Positions 1-9,300 of a DNA stretch of 43,515 bases are shown piece after piece. Each line of letters opens with the position of its first letter. Position 1 is the first letter of the stretch. The position numbers and the translations under genes are program-made. The notes beneath the pieces were generated by a model. It saw nothing but the letters and a program-made list of their open reading frames with translations, was not told the DNA's origin and ran no database searches. Where the stretch lies: the IMG/VR virus record IMGVR_UViG_3300034118_001088, positions 1 to 43,515 of that record. One strand, written 5' to 3'. The stretch comes from a virus.

Positions 1-1
1 G

Positions 2-460
2 ACTCCCATCACAACTCCAAAGACACTGACCACCGCCGGGACGGTTTACCCCGTCGTGTCGTTCCGCTTGAAATCAACGCGGTTGGACGGTATTGCTATC
101 CTGACCGCAATATCAATTTTGGGCGTCACGAACAACGCAAACTATCAATGGTCGGTGGTTGTAAACGGCACCACGACAGGTGGCACTTGGGTCAGTGCAG
201 GCACGAACTCTTCCGTTGAGTACAACATCACCGGTACATCGTTCTCCTCTACCGGGGGCCGCATCTTGGCGACGGGCTACTTCCAAGGCTCCAACCAAGG
301 GGCCACCAGTGTGGACATCTTGAAGGCCGCGCTGTTCACCACTCAACTTGAGCGCAACCCGTTTACTGCGACACCCTATGAGATAACGCTGGCCTGCTCG
401 GCGGCATCCAACGGGGATCAGGTGCTTGGCTCTCTGGACTGGGAAGAGATTAGCCGCTAA
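2..460 (+). CDS. C-terminal part of a putative virion (tail or fibre) protein, 5' end outside window
   Basis: The reading frame is open from base 2, so this is the last 152 codons of a longer gene. A GTG at 56 lies inside the frame and is probably not the true start. The sequence is rich in Ser, Thr, Gly and Asn with alternating hydrophobic residues (for example NYQWSVVVNGTTTGGTWVS), which suggests a beta-rich domain as found in phage fibres and tail proteins. No family is recognised. It is followed after 47 nt by the 891-residue virion protein on the same strand, so it belongs to the late structural block. The fibre or tail role is inferred from composition and position only. Confidence 0.6.
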   Translation, partial: TPITTPKTLTTAGTVYPVVSFRLKSTRLDGIAILTAISILGVTNNANYQWSVVVNGTTTGGTWVSAGTNSSVEYNITGTSFSSTGGRILATGYFQGSNQGATSVDILKAALFTTQLERNPFTATPYEITLACSAASNGDQVLGSLDWEEISR

Positions 461-507
461 GCACCCAAACGACCTAAAATGATTTCAACCCTTTTCTTGG
501 AGGCCGT

Positions 508-3183
508 ATGAGCCTTGCTGTTCTAGCCGACCACATGGCGTCTAAGGGTCGCAACGGCGACTCCATGCTTGTCCACATGACACCGGACGAGGTGCGGGGT
601 CTGCATGCTCTGGCCGAAGCACACGGCGGTGGGCTGACCATCAACCCGGAAACGGGTCTGCCGGAGGCCAGCTTCCTCAAGCGCATTTTGCCGATGATTG
701 CCGGTATGGCGCTTAACGCGTTCCTGCCCGGTGTTGGTACGGCTATTGGTTCGGCGCTTGGTGGCTTAAGCGGTGCGGTTGGTACGGGCATTTTGGTTGG
801 TGGCGTTACCGGCTTGGCCAAAGGCAGTCTCAAGGAAGGCATATTGGCCGGGTTGGGTGCCTATGGTGGTGCCTCGCTAGCTTCGGGGTTTGCGGCTGCT
901 GGAGAAGCCGGTGTGCAGCAGGCTGTTGGACAGGCGGCAGTTAAAGACGCTGTTAGCGAGGCAGCACTGAAAGAGGCTGCGGCGGCTATTCCCGAACAAG
1001 TTGCTGCTAAAACCGCAGCCATGACGCCCTACGACAAGATTGCAGCGGGCGTTTCTAACCTGGGTACGGAGGCAGGCCGTCAAAACCTGATGGCATCGTT
1101 TGGTGGTGCCAGCGGTGCAGGTGGCATTTCTAATCTTGGGCGCACAGCAGCACTTGCTATGAGTCCTGTCATAGCCGACGCGATGGTACCCACCAACGTG
1201 CAGATGCCTTCGCTCACCCAGAACCGGGGCATGTACCGTGGCTACACGTACGACCCGTATGGCGGCACGTACATCGCGCAAGAACCAGTGCGAGCCGCAT
1301 CCGGCGGCATCGTGGCCCTGGCCGATGGCGGCGCTACCCGCGAAGAGGTTCTGCAAGCCTACAGAACCAATCCCGGCGCGGAACTTAACCCCAACGAAGA
1401 AGCCATCAACTATTGGATGGGACAAGGGCTTGGCTCGTTCAACGACGTAGTCAGTCAGACACGTGCAGGCAACCCCGCACTGGCTCAACAAATTGACGCC
1501 ACCCGTACAGCCGCAACTACACAGCAGTTTGCTACACCTGCAAGCACGCTGCCCAACTATCTTGGGCTTAATGCCGTAGCCGCAGGACAGCCTGGGGGGC
1601 AGACCGTTATTTCAGGCACCGCCGGTCCTGGATACAACTACGCTCCGGCTACTTTGCAGACGGATCGCGAAAAGGACATTAACCAGATTTATAGAGATGT
1701 GTTGGGTCGTGAGGCCGAGCAAGAAGGCTTAAGCTACTGGGCGGGCACTAATCTGGGAATCCCAGAAATCAAGCGCCAGATTCAAAGCGTCGGCTCCAAT
1801 ATTGGTGTCGCTGTAGACCCGACTCAGTTGGCCACACCTACTGCCGCGCAGTTGGCCGCGCAACAGAGCATATTTAAAGATCCGCAGGCCGCAGCTATCG
1901 GCATTGCAAGAAGCGGTGTGGCGCAGGGTCTGAGTGATCAACAGATCGCTGATCTTGTAAATCAAACTTACGGCAAGTCGTTCAGTGCGCAGAACGTAGC
2001 GGACTTTATGGCTGCAAACAACATCACGCGCCCCAAGCCGGTAGTGCCTTACACCCCACCGGACTTGTTCACTGACGTTCCCGGCGTGGCTCCGGGTACT
2101 GCCGTGACCGGTGCACCGGCGGTTGACTACACCACCGCACCCACGATGGGCGAGGTAAAGAGCGCCTACGAACAAGGTGGTGGCGCTACCAAGATGCCGG
2201 TCATCACGGACATCAAGCCGACTGATCGCACCTACACGCAAAACGAAGCCTTCTCGCTTCTGCAAGGCTACTTGAAGAGCAACCCCAACGCGCCGTACGG
2301 TGACGTAGTTGCATTTGCTCGTGGCAAAGGCATTCCCGAGATGCAGGCCCGCGCTGCCTACAATGAGTTCCGCTTCAGTGGTTTGACTGGTGGTAGCCTG
2401 CAGGCGTATGACTATTTGATGGGTCGTGGCGCGTACCCGGTCAAGCCGTTCACGCCCACCGGCGAGTTGATGCGCCCGTACGCCGAGGCCGTCCTCGGTG
2501 CGCCTGAGAACATCAAGGCTAAGCGTTTGATCTTTGATCCCAAAACACAACGCTACGTTAAGAACCCTGAGTTCGTTGAGCGCACACCCTCTACGGCCAA
2601 CGCACCCATCCGCGATCAGGCGGGTAACCCTGTTGGCAGCAACACTGAGTCGTACTTCAAGGCCAACCCCGACGTGTACCAAGAGTGGCTCAAGGGCACT
2701 ACCGGCATGACCGCCGACGCCTACGCCAGATTCCACTGGGAGACTTTTGGCCAGAAAGAAGGTCGCAAGGGCTGGTCGGCGACCCCTGCCGGTGGCGGCA
2801 GAACTGGCGGTACCGATACCGGTACCGGTGGAAACAAAGCAGGCGGTTTGATGGACATCGCGTCTGCCGCTGCTCGTGGTGGCAACGTCCAGCAATACAA
2901 CCTGGGCGGATACTCCGATGGTGGGCGCTTGCTGCGTGGTCCTGGTGATGGCGTCTCTGACAGCATCCCCGCCACGATTGGCAACCGTCAACCCGCGCGG
3001 CTCGCCGATGGTGAGTTTGTGATCCCCGCCCGCATCGTCTCTGAAATTGGGAATGGGTCCACCGAAGCTGGTGCACGCAAACTCTACGCAATGATGGACC
3101 GTGTGCAACGTGCACGCGCCAAGACAACCGGCAAAGGCAAGGTGGCCAAGAACACCAAGTCCGAACAATACTTGCCCGCATAA
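508..3183 (+). CDS. Large virion protein with glycine-rich N-terminus and DUF4214-like repeats
   Basis: 891 residues; the ATG follows TTGGAGG at a good distance. Residues about 55-140 are hydrophobic and Gly/Ala-rich, with glycine-zipper-like stretches that could insert into a membrane. Near residue 390 is a DUF4214-like segment (IYRDVLGREAEQEGLSYW), with a more degenerate copy near 290-325. Near 720-753 is a second repeat type (ANPDVYQEW ... FGQKEGR) known from extracellular and phage proteins. The C-terminus (about 832-872) carries LADGEFVIPARIVSEIGNGS, a tail that seems typical of such phage structural proteins. Its neighbours are a putative fibre or tail protein upstream and three further virion proteins downstream. 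An ejection or tail-associated protein is inferred; the exact role is unknown. Confidence 0.75.
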   Translation: MSLAVLADHMASKGRNGDSMLVHMTPDEVRGLHALAEAHGGGLTINPETGLPEASFLKRILPMIAGMALNAFLPGVGTAIGSALGGLSGAVGTGILVGGVTGLAKGSLKEGILAGLGAYGGASLASGFAAAGEAGVQQAVGQAAVKDAVSEAALKEAAAAIPEQVAAKTAAMTPYDKIAAGVSNLGTEAGRQNLMASFGGASGAGGISNLGRTAALAMSPVIADAMVPTNVQMPSLTQNRGMYRGYTYDPYGGTYIAQEPVRAASGGIVALADGGATREEVLQAYRTNPGAELNPNEEAINYWMGQGLGSFNDVVSQTRAGNPALAQQIDATRTAATTQQFATPASTLPNYLGLNAVAAGQPGGQTVISGTAGPGYNYAPATLQTDREKDINQIYRDVLGREAEQEGLSYWAGTNLGIPEIKRQIQSVGSNIGVAVDPTQLATPTAAQLAAQQSIFKDPQAAAIGIARSGVAQGLSDQQIADLVNQTYGKSFSAQNVADFMAANNITRPKPVVPYTPPDLFTDVPGVAPGTAVTGAPAVDYTTAPTMGEVKSAYEQGGGATKMPVITDIKPTDRTYTQNEAFSLLQGYLKSNPNAPYGDVVAFARGKGIPEMQARAAYNEFRFSGLTGGSLQAYDYLMGRGAYPVKPFTPTGELMRPYAEAVLGAPENIKAKRLIFDPKTQRYVKNPEFVERTPSTANAPIRDQAGNPVGSNTESYFKANPDVYQEWLKGTTGMTADAYARFHWETFGQKEGRKGWSATPAGGGRTGGTDTGTGGNKAGGLMDIASAAARGGNVQQYNLGGYSDGGRLLRGPGDGVSDSIPATIGNRQPARLADGEFVIPARIVSEIGNGSTEAGARKLYAMMDRVQRARAKTTGKGKVAKNTKSEQYLPA

Positions 3184-3192
3184 GGAAGCATC

Positions 3193-4242
3193 ATGGCTGA
3201 TCCCACCCCGTACCAAGTACAGCAGTACCAGACAGGCTTTGCTCCTGTCGTCGCACCTTATGCAGAGGCGCTCCTTGGTAAAGCCGAGGCGCTGACCGAC
3301 GTTGAGTACAACCCGTACCAACAGTACATGGGTGAGCGGTTCGCTCAGTTCACCCCGCTGCAGCAGCAGGCGTTTGCCGGTGCCCAGGCGATGGAGGCGG
3401 CTCCTCAGTTGGCCGATGCCTCTGCCCTGGCAGGCACTGCCGGTCTTCGCGCTTTGCAAGCGGGCACCTACGGCCCGATGTACTACACCCCCCAGTCGTT
3501 TACCGAACAGGGTGTGATGGGCGGTTACATGTCGCCCTACATGCAGGGCGTGGTGGACTTCCAGCAACGGGAAGCTCAGCGACAAGCGGACATCGCCGCT
3601 ACTGCTCGGGGTCAGAAGTACGCCCGTGCCGGTGCCTTTGGTGGCGCTCGTCAGGCCATTGAGAACGCCGAAGCGCAGCGCAACCTCGCCACCCAGTTGG
3701 GCGGTATCCAGGCCACTGGCCTGCAAGCCGCTTATCAGCAGGCTCAGCAGCAGTTCAACCAAGAGCAGGCACAACGCCAAGCCGCAGTGCAGTTGGCCGA
3801 GCAGTCACGCCAGTATGGCGCCGGTCTGGGGTTGCAGGGACTGCAGACTGCGATGCAGGGCGCGCAACAACTTGGCAATCTAGGCCAGACGCAGTTTGGC
3901 CAGAACATGGCGCTCAACCAGTTGCAGTCTCAGTACGGTCAGCAACAACAGCAGCAGATGCAGAACATCTTGGGCGCTCAGTATCAAGACTTCCTCAATT
4001 TCCAGAACTACCCGTACAAGCAGTTGGGCTTCATGTCCGACATCATCCGTGGCGTGCCACTGACGCAGACTGGCTCGGCGCTGTATCAGCAGCCGCCTTC
4101 CGCGATAGGTCAGATTGCAGGCGCGGGCATCGCGGCCAAGGGTCTGGGGCTGTTTGCCAAGGGCGGCGAGGTGGAAGACGCCGAGTATCGGGACAAGCCC
4201 GCCGGTCTGGCTGATCTGGCCATCTACAACATGGGTGTTTGA
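3193..4242 (+). CDS. Gln/Ala-rich virion protein, possible ejection protein
   Basis: 349 residues, starting 9 nt after the previous stop with AAGGAAG before the ATG. The middle (about residues 115-270) is very rich in Gln and Ala and should form long helices or coiled coil (for example runs of QQAQQQFNQEQAQ). The C-terminal part has a glycine-rich segment (IAGAGIAAKGLGLFAKGGEV). No enzyme motif is visible. It lies between two large virion proteins in one operon. Podoviruses commonly carry helical ejection proteins at this place, so that role is inferred, not shown. Confidence 0.7.
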   Translation: MADPTPYQVQQYQTGFAPVVAPYAEALLGKAEALTDVEYNPYQQYMGERFAQFTPLQQQAFAGAQAMEAAPQLADASALAGTAGLRALQAGTYGPMYYTPQSFTEQGVMGGYMSPYMQGVVDFQQREAQRQADIAATARGQKYARAGAFGGARQAIENAEAQRNLATQLGGIQATGLQAAYQQAQQQFNQEQAQRQAAVQLAEQSRQYGAGLGLQGLQTAMQGAQQLGNLGQTQFGQNMALNQLQSQYGQQQQQQMQNILGAQYQDFLNFQNYPYKQLGFMSDIIRGVPLTQTGSALYQQPPSAIGQIAGAGIAAKGLGLFAKGGEVEDAEYRDKPAGLADLAIYNMGV

Positions 4243-4244
4243 AC

Positions 4245-6332
4245 ATGATCAACATCAATCAACTCACCACCCAACTGCGCATGCTGCCGGATCAGGCATT
4301 GCAGCGTGTGGCAATGATGTACAAGCAAGACCCGTACATCCTGCCGTTGGTTGTGTCTGAGGGCATGGCTCGCAAAAAGATGCGTGCGGCCTCGCAAGCG
4401 CAGATGGCGCAGCCCCAGCCCAAGGTAGCAGATCAGGCCGTAGCCTCACTGGGCTACACGCCAGAGGAAGTTGGCATCGCGCAACTCCAAGCGCCCAACA
4501 TGCAAGGCATGGCTGATGGCGGCATCGCAGGCTACGCTGAAGGTGGCGTCTCAGATACCGCTGAAGACGCGTTCTCTCGCGGCGGCATGTTTGACTTTAC
4601 TCAGCGCAGCGAACCTGTCGTGCGCATGGCCGATGGTGGTGTGGCGCGTTATCAACGCGGCGGGGACGTTAAGTCTCGCTTTGTCGAGCAGTACCGCGAC
4701 GTGGCAGAAAAGGTTGGCGCTGAGCTTGGCGTCGATCCCGACATCATCCTGTCTCAGTGGGGCCTTGAGTCTGGCTGGGGCACCAAGACGGTTGGTCAGT
4801 ACAACCTGGGTAACATCAAGGACGTGACCGGCAAAGGCAAGAAAGCCTTTGACAAACTGGAGGGCAGCGAAGCCGCCTACAAGAGCTACAAGTCGCCTGA
4901 AGACTTTGCTCGCGACTACACGGACTTGGTTAAGCGCAACTTCCCCAAGGCTGTTGGTTCGGGCCGAGATGTTGGCGCGTTTACTGAGGGGCTTTCTTCG
5001 GGCAGGATCGGCACGTACGCCACTGACCCGGACTACGGCAAAAAGCTGGCCGCTACGCTCACCAATTTGGTCCCCGTCAGTTCAGCCCAGGCTGCGCAGG
5101 CGGCTCCTGCACAAGCGGTTTCCGGTGCACAAATTCCTGGCCAAGCGGTTCAGGCGCCTCCTGCCGTGCCCGAAGGCTTCTTTAGCCGGGTTGGCTCCGG
5201 CCTCGGCATGTCCGAGGAAACCAAGCGCAACATCGGCAACATTCTGATGGCACCCACGCCTATGGCAGCGGTGACCGCTCCGGGCAAAGCAGCAGGCGAA
5301 GCCTCTGGTATTCAGCGTTTGTACGAAGGCACGCGTCGATTCTTTGGCTCGCCGTCTGCTGCACGCACGCTCACGCCGGAAGAGATTCAGGCTATGCAGG
5401 TTGCCGCTGCCGCCGGTAGGAATACCAAAGCCGCAGAGGACGCCGCAGAGGCTGCGCGCATGGCAGGCGCCATGTCCGGTGAGGCGCAAGTGGTTTCGCA
5501 GGCAGTCATGGCAGAGCGTCTTGCCGAGCAAGCAGCCAAGGCCCCGTCAGCGGCTGAGCGCATTCAACTTCTTCAGCAGGCAGAACGTGCGCGGGAAGCT
5601 GCCCGGGCAGCTACTGTGGCGTCACCGAGGGTTGCTGCGGCGCAAACCGCCAAGAACCTTACCGCCGCTGCGGTCGCAAGCGAAGGTGAATCCGGGCGTA
5701 CGGCGCTGCCCACAATGCTTGAGCAGGCCAGTTACAGCAATGAGGGCCGGAACTACCCTGCGCCCATCAAGCGCGAAGACTTGCCCAAGGACGTCAAGAA
5801 AGAAGCAATTGCTACCGCCAAGGAAGAGCTTCCCAAGAAAGACCGCAAGGGACTGTCCAACGACGATCTGGTTGAGATTGGCCTGCGCATGATGGCTGAT
5901 CCGGGCCGAAGCGGAGAAGGGTTTGCCGGGTTCTTGGGTTCTGCAGGACGTGCTGGTCTTGGTGCCCTGGCCGCACGCAAGGAGCGCGAGAAGGTCGAGC
6001 GTGAGGAAGCCAAGGCGCTGTCTGAAGAGAAGTACCGTGCAGCCCTCACGCGTGAAGCCGAAGGCAAGGCTGCGATGTACGAGGAAGGTACCCGGGGCAA
6101 GACTGCTGCACTGCAGCAAGCCAACGTGGCGTTTGCCAACTGGGAGAAGGGTCTGTCAGCCCTGCAGAAGCTGGAGATGACCGAGGAACAGCGCAAGGCC
6201 AAGTACGACGAAATCCTGCGGCAGACCTTTGCGGCGCTTGGCCTGGAAGCCCCTGCTGGAGTATCATCTCGGCCAGCCGGGGCGTCCGTTGATACAACCG
6301 GTTTCAGAGTTCTGGGGGTACGTAACCCCTAA
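4245..6332 (+). CDS. Virion-associated peptidoglycan hydrolase (FlgJ/glucosaminidase-like domain)
   Basis: 695 residues from the ATG at 4245. A TTG at 4239 is possible, but GGGTG at 4233-4237 is spaced for the ATG. Residues about 143-275 resemble the FlgJ/GH73 muramidase family: VDPDIILSQWGLESGWG with candidate catalytic Glu175, then QYNLGNIKD and a region rich in Tyr, Asp and Lys. This domain would cut the glycan strands of peptidoglycan during DNA entry. The N-terminus contains short MADGG-type motifs. The rest is Ala/Glu-rich and helical, probably coiled coil. The gene sits between the Gln-rich protein and the 2852-residue protein, so a tail-borne or ejected hydrolase is more likely than a lysis endolysin. 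The enzyme class is fairly secure; the stage of action is inferred. Confidence 0.8.
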   Translation: MININQLTTQLRMLPDQALQRVAMMYKQDPYILPLVVSEGMARKKMRAASQAQMAQPQPKVADQAVASLGYTPEEVGIAQLQAPNMQGMADGGIAGYAEGGVSDTAEDAFSRGGMFDFTQRSEPVVRMADGGVARYQRGGDVKSRFVEQYRDVAEKVGAELGVDPDIILSQWGLESGWGTKTVGQYNLGNIKDVTGKGKKAFDKLEGSEAAYKSYKSPEDFARDYTDLVKRNFPKAVGSGRDVGAFTEGLSSGRIGTYATDPDYGKKLAATLTNLVPVSSAQAAQAAPAQAVSGAQIPGQAVQAPPAVPEGFFSRVGSGLGMSEETKRNIGNILMAPTPMAAVTAPGKAAGEASGIQRLYEGTRRFFGSPSAARTLTPEEIQAMQVAAAAGRNTKAAEDAAEAARMAGAMSGEAQVVSQAVMAERLAEQAAKAPSAAERIQLLQQAERAREAARAATVASPRVAAAQTAKNLTAAAVASEGESGRTALPTMLEQASYSNEGRNYPAPIKREDLPKDVKKEAIATAKEELPKKDRKGLSNDDLVEIGLRMMADPGRSGEGFAGFLGSAGRAGLGALAARKEREKVEREEAKALSEEKYRAALTREAEGKAAMYEEGTRGKTAALQQANVAFANWEKGLSALQKLEMTEEQRKAKYDEILRQTFAALGLEAPAGVSSRPAGASVDTTGFRVLGVRNP

Positions 6333-6350
6333 AAATTAGGAAGCGCAGCA

Positions 6351-9300
6351 ATGCCCATTTACAGCGTACAAGGCCCGGACGGGAGAATTTACGATGTGGA
6401 GGGGCCAGCAGGCGCTTCCGAAGAACAGATCATTGCTGTAGTCAAGCAGCAGATCGCGCAGCAGCCCAAGCCCTCAGAAGGTGTTCTTGCCGCTGTCGGC
6501 AAGGGTGCAGAGTCTGCACTGAGCGCCCTGCGCGCAGGTGTCAAAGGCATTTACGCTCCCGAAGAAGCTGAGCGTGAGGCCAGAGCGCGCGAAGAGGATA
6601 TTGCCCGCCGTTACGCAAATCAGATCGGTACTGATCTGATAAAGAAAGCGTACGAAGAACGAGGACTGTTGGCTGCGGCGGGTGAAGTGGCTCGGCAGTC
6701 CCCTCTGGCAATTGCGCAGCAGGCGCCAAATATTGCGACTACTCTTGCAAGCGCGCGTTTGGGCGCTATGGCAGGTACAGCACTTGGCCCTGCAGGTACT
6801 TTAGCCGGTGGCGTTTTGGGTGGTATTGCCGGTGCCGTTGTGCCTTCAGCTTTGCAGCAGTTTGCAGGCAATATTCGGGCACAGGGTGAAGCAGACAGAG
6901 AAGCAGGACGTCCTGTATCGATTGATCGCGCTGCGGCGGCTGCGGCGGCTGTCCCACAAGCCGCTCTGGACGTCGCTGCTACCTTTGTTCCGCTAGGCCG
7001 CACTTTGGCCGGTAAGGCGCTTGGCCCCGGTGTTGCCAAGATGTTGGAGAAAGGCGCCGAAGAAGGCGCTGAGAAGCTCGCCAAGGAGACGCTGCTCAAG
7101 ACGCTGGCCAAGGGCACGGCAGTTGGTGCACTGGCCGAAATCCCCACCGAAGTCACGCAGCAGATGCTGGAGCGTGCGCAGGCAGGACTGCCGCTGCTCA
7201 GTGAAGACGCGCTCAAGGAGTATGGTGAGACGGCGTACCAGACCAGTCTGCTTGCACCTATCGGTGCTGCCGGTCGTGTGGCCGAGCGCGGTGCAGCCCG
7301 TGAGCGGGTCGAGGTCAGAGAAGAACTTGAGCGTGGCAAGGCGCTGAAAGAGCAGCGCGAGCAGGAGCGTCTGGCCGAAGAAAAGGCTGCGGCGGAGAAA
7401 CAGACGCCCGAGTACGCGCTCAACTTCATGCAGCAGCATGACGCGCTGCAGAAAGAGTACAACGACCTTGGCGACCTGCTCAAGCAGAAGCTGCCTCCCG
7501 GCGCTTCGTTTGCTGAGAAGCAGACCTATGAGGCCCAGAAGAAGCGCCGCAACGAACTGGCGACGCAACTGAAGGAACAGGCGCCCGAGTACAACCGGTC
7601 CAAGGCGATTGCCGCGCCTCTGCTCCAGGCACAAGCCGCCGCGCGCGCTGCAGAACAACAGCGTGCAGCGCAGGAGCAGCAGACTCGCATGCAGGAGGAA
7701 CAACTTGCTGGCCCGATGCAGCAGTTGTCGATTCCGGGCATGGAGCCGCAAGTCCTGGGCGAAGCCCCGGAAGCTGCGCCGGAAGGCGAGGCGATTGACT
7801 ACGCTGCCCAGGCAAACAACCTGCGCAACTACCTTGACGAGTTGCGCACAAAGGCGCAGACCACAAAGGTACTGTCCGAAAAACTGGCGCTTGGCGAAGA
7901 GTTCTCCCGAGTGCAGAAGGCGCTCAAGGAAGCCGAAGTACTTGCCAGTCAAACCCCCAAGCCTGCTGATAAGCAGCTTGAGTTGCTGCGCAAAAAGATG
8001 GAGGTTGCCGAAGAAGAAGGCGACATCGACGCGCAGGTCAAGCTGGCCAAGAAGCTGCAGGAAATGGGCATCACCGATCTGTCGCAGATCGGAGCACAGC
8101 AGGGGCTTGATCTTGGCAAACCACGTGAGTTGCCGCCTCTTGAGACGCGTTCTCAATTTGCTGCGCGGGTGTACAAACCCGGCGCTCCTGATATTGAAGC
8201 GCAAGAGCAGGCGTTGCGCGAGGAAGAAGCGCGTGCTGAAGAACAGCGGCTTGCCGATGAGCGGCGCCAGCAGCGACTTGCACCGGAAGTCGTCGCACTT
8301 CGTCGTGTGGCTGAGCGCCCTGTGCCCCGCATGCAGTTTGCCATGCCGGTGGAAGCGGAGAAGCTGGTTGACCGCATCATGGCGGCGACTGATCCTGCGC
8401 AGCAAAGCCGTGTAATTACAAGCCTGACGCAGCAGCTTTCAATGGCTCCGGCCACTATGCGCTACGACCGCGCAACGGCACTTCTGCGTGATGTGCAGGA
8501 GAAGGCCAAGACTGCCGAAGGCGACGAGAAGGTGCGCCTTGAGCGCCGCGCTACTCAACTTGAGCGCGCACAGAACGCGCTTGGCAAAGAGGTAAACCGC
8601 AGGCTGTTCGACATCACCACCGATCTTGGTGAGCAAGGGCTTGTCCCGCGCAACGTCCTCAAGCCCACGGGCGAGGCTCGCCGCGTGCCGGGTGGGTTCC
8701 AACTGTTTGGTGAGGCTGAGCCTGCTGCACGTGAAGTTACCCGTGAGGAACTGCAAGAGCGCCTCACTCGGGCGATGGCCAGTAACCGCCTGTCTGACGA
8801 AGCGTACGATTTCCTTAGCCGCGTCGAGAACGTGCTGCCTGAGCAAGATCGTGACGGCTTCTACGGGCAGCTTGATGCGCAGCTTCGTCGCATCGAAAGT
8901 GGCGAAGAGGGCATGGCTCGTCCTGGCGCAGGACGCGTAACCACGCTGCAGGCATTTCCCGCTGAAGGCCGCGCGGACGTGGCCGGTGCTACCTTGGCCA
9001 ACGCGGAGGATAGGGCACGGCGCGATCTGTACCAAAAGAAGCTCAAGGAGGGCATGGCGCCTGACGCTGCAAGTGCTTTAGTATTTAAGGCGTCTCGTGA
9101 GGAACTAATTGCCGCTGCTGAGGCGGAAAATCCCGCGCTTGCCCGCACCATCAAGACCGCCAGTGCGGCAGTAACAAAGCGCCCCGCACGTGATATTGGC
9201 GAGGACACACTGCGTGGTCCAAGCGCGAAGGCGGTGCCGCTGTCTCTTCAGGCTGAGCTTGAGCCGTTTGTGGAGCAGGCTGAGCGTGCGCGCGAAGAAG

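Noticed and set aside
1729-3780. 683-codon minus-strand frame across the left virion genes
   Set aside because: It lies wholly opposite two well-supported plus-strand genes with good ribosome sites and protein-like sequence; it is a shadow of their codon bias.
6993-8405. Long minus-strand frame opposite the giant gene
   Set aside because: It is Leu/Arg-rich, typical of antisense of Ala/Glu/Lys/Gln codons, with no motif or ribosome site.
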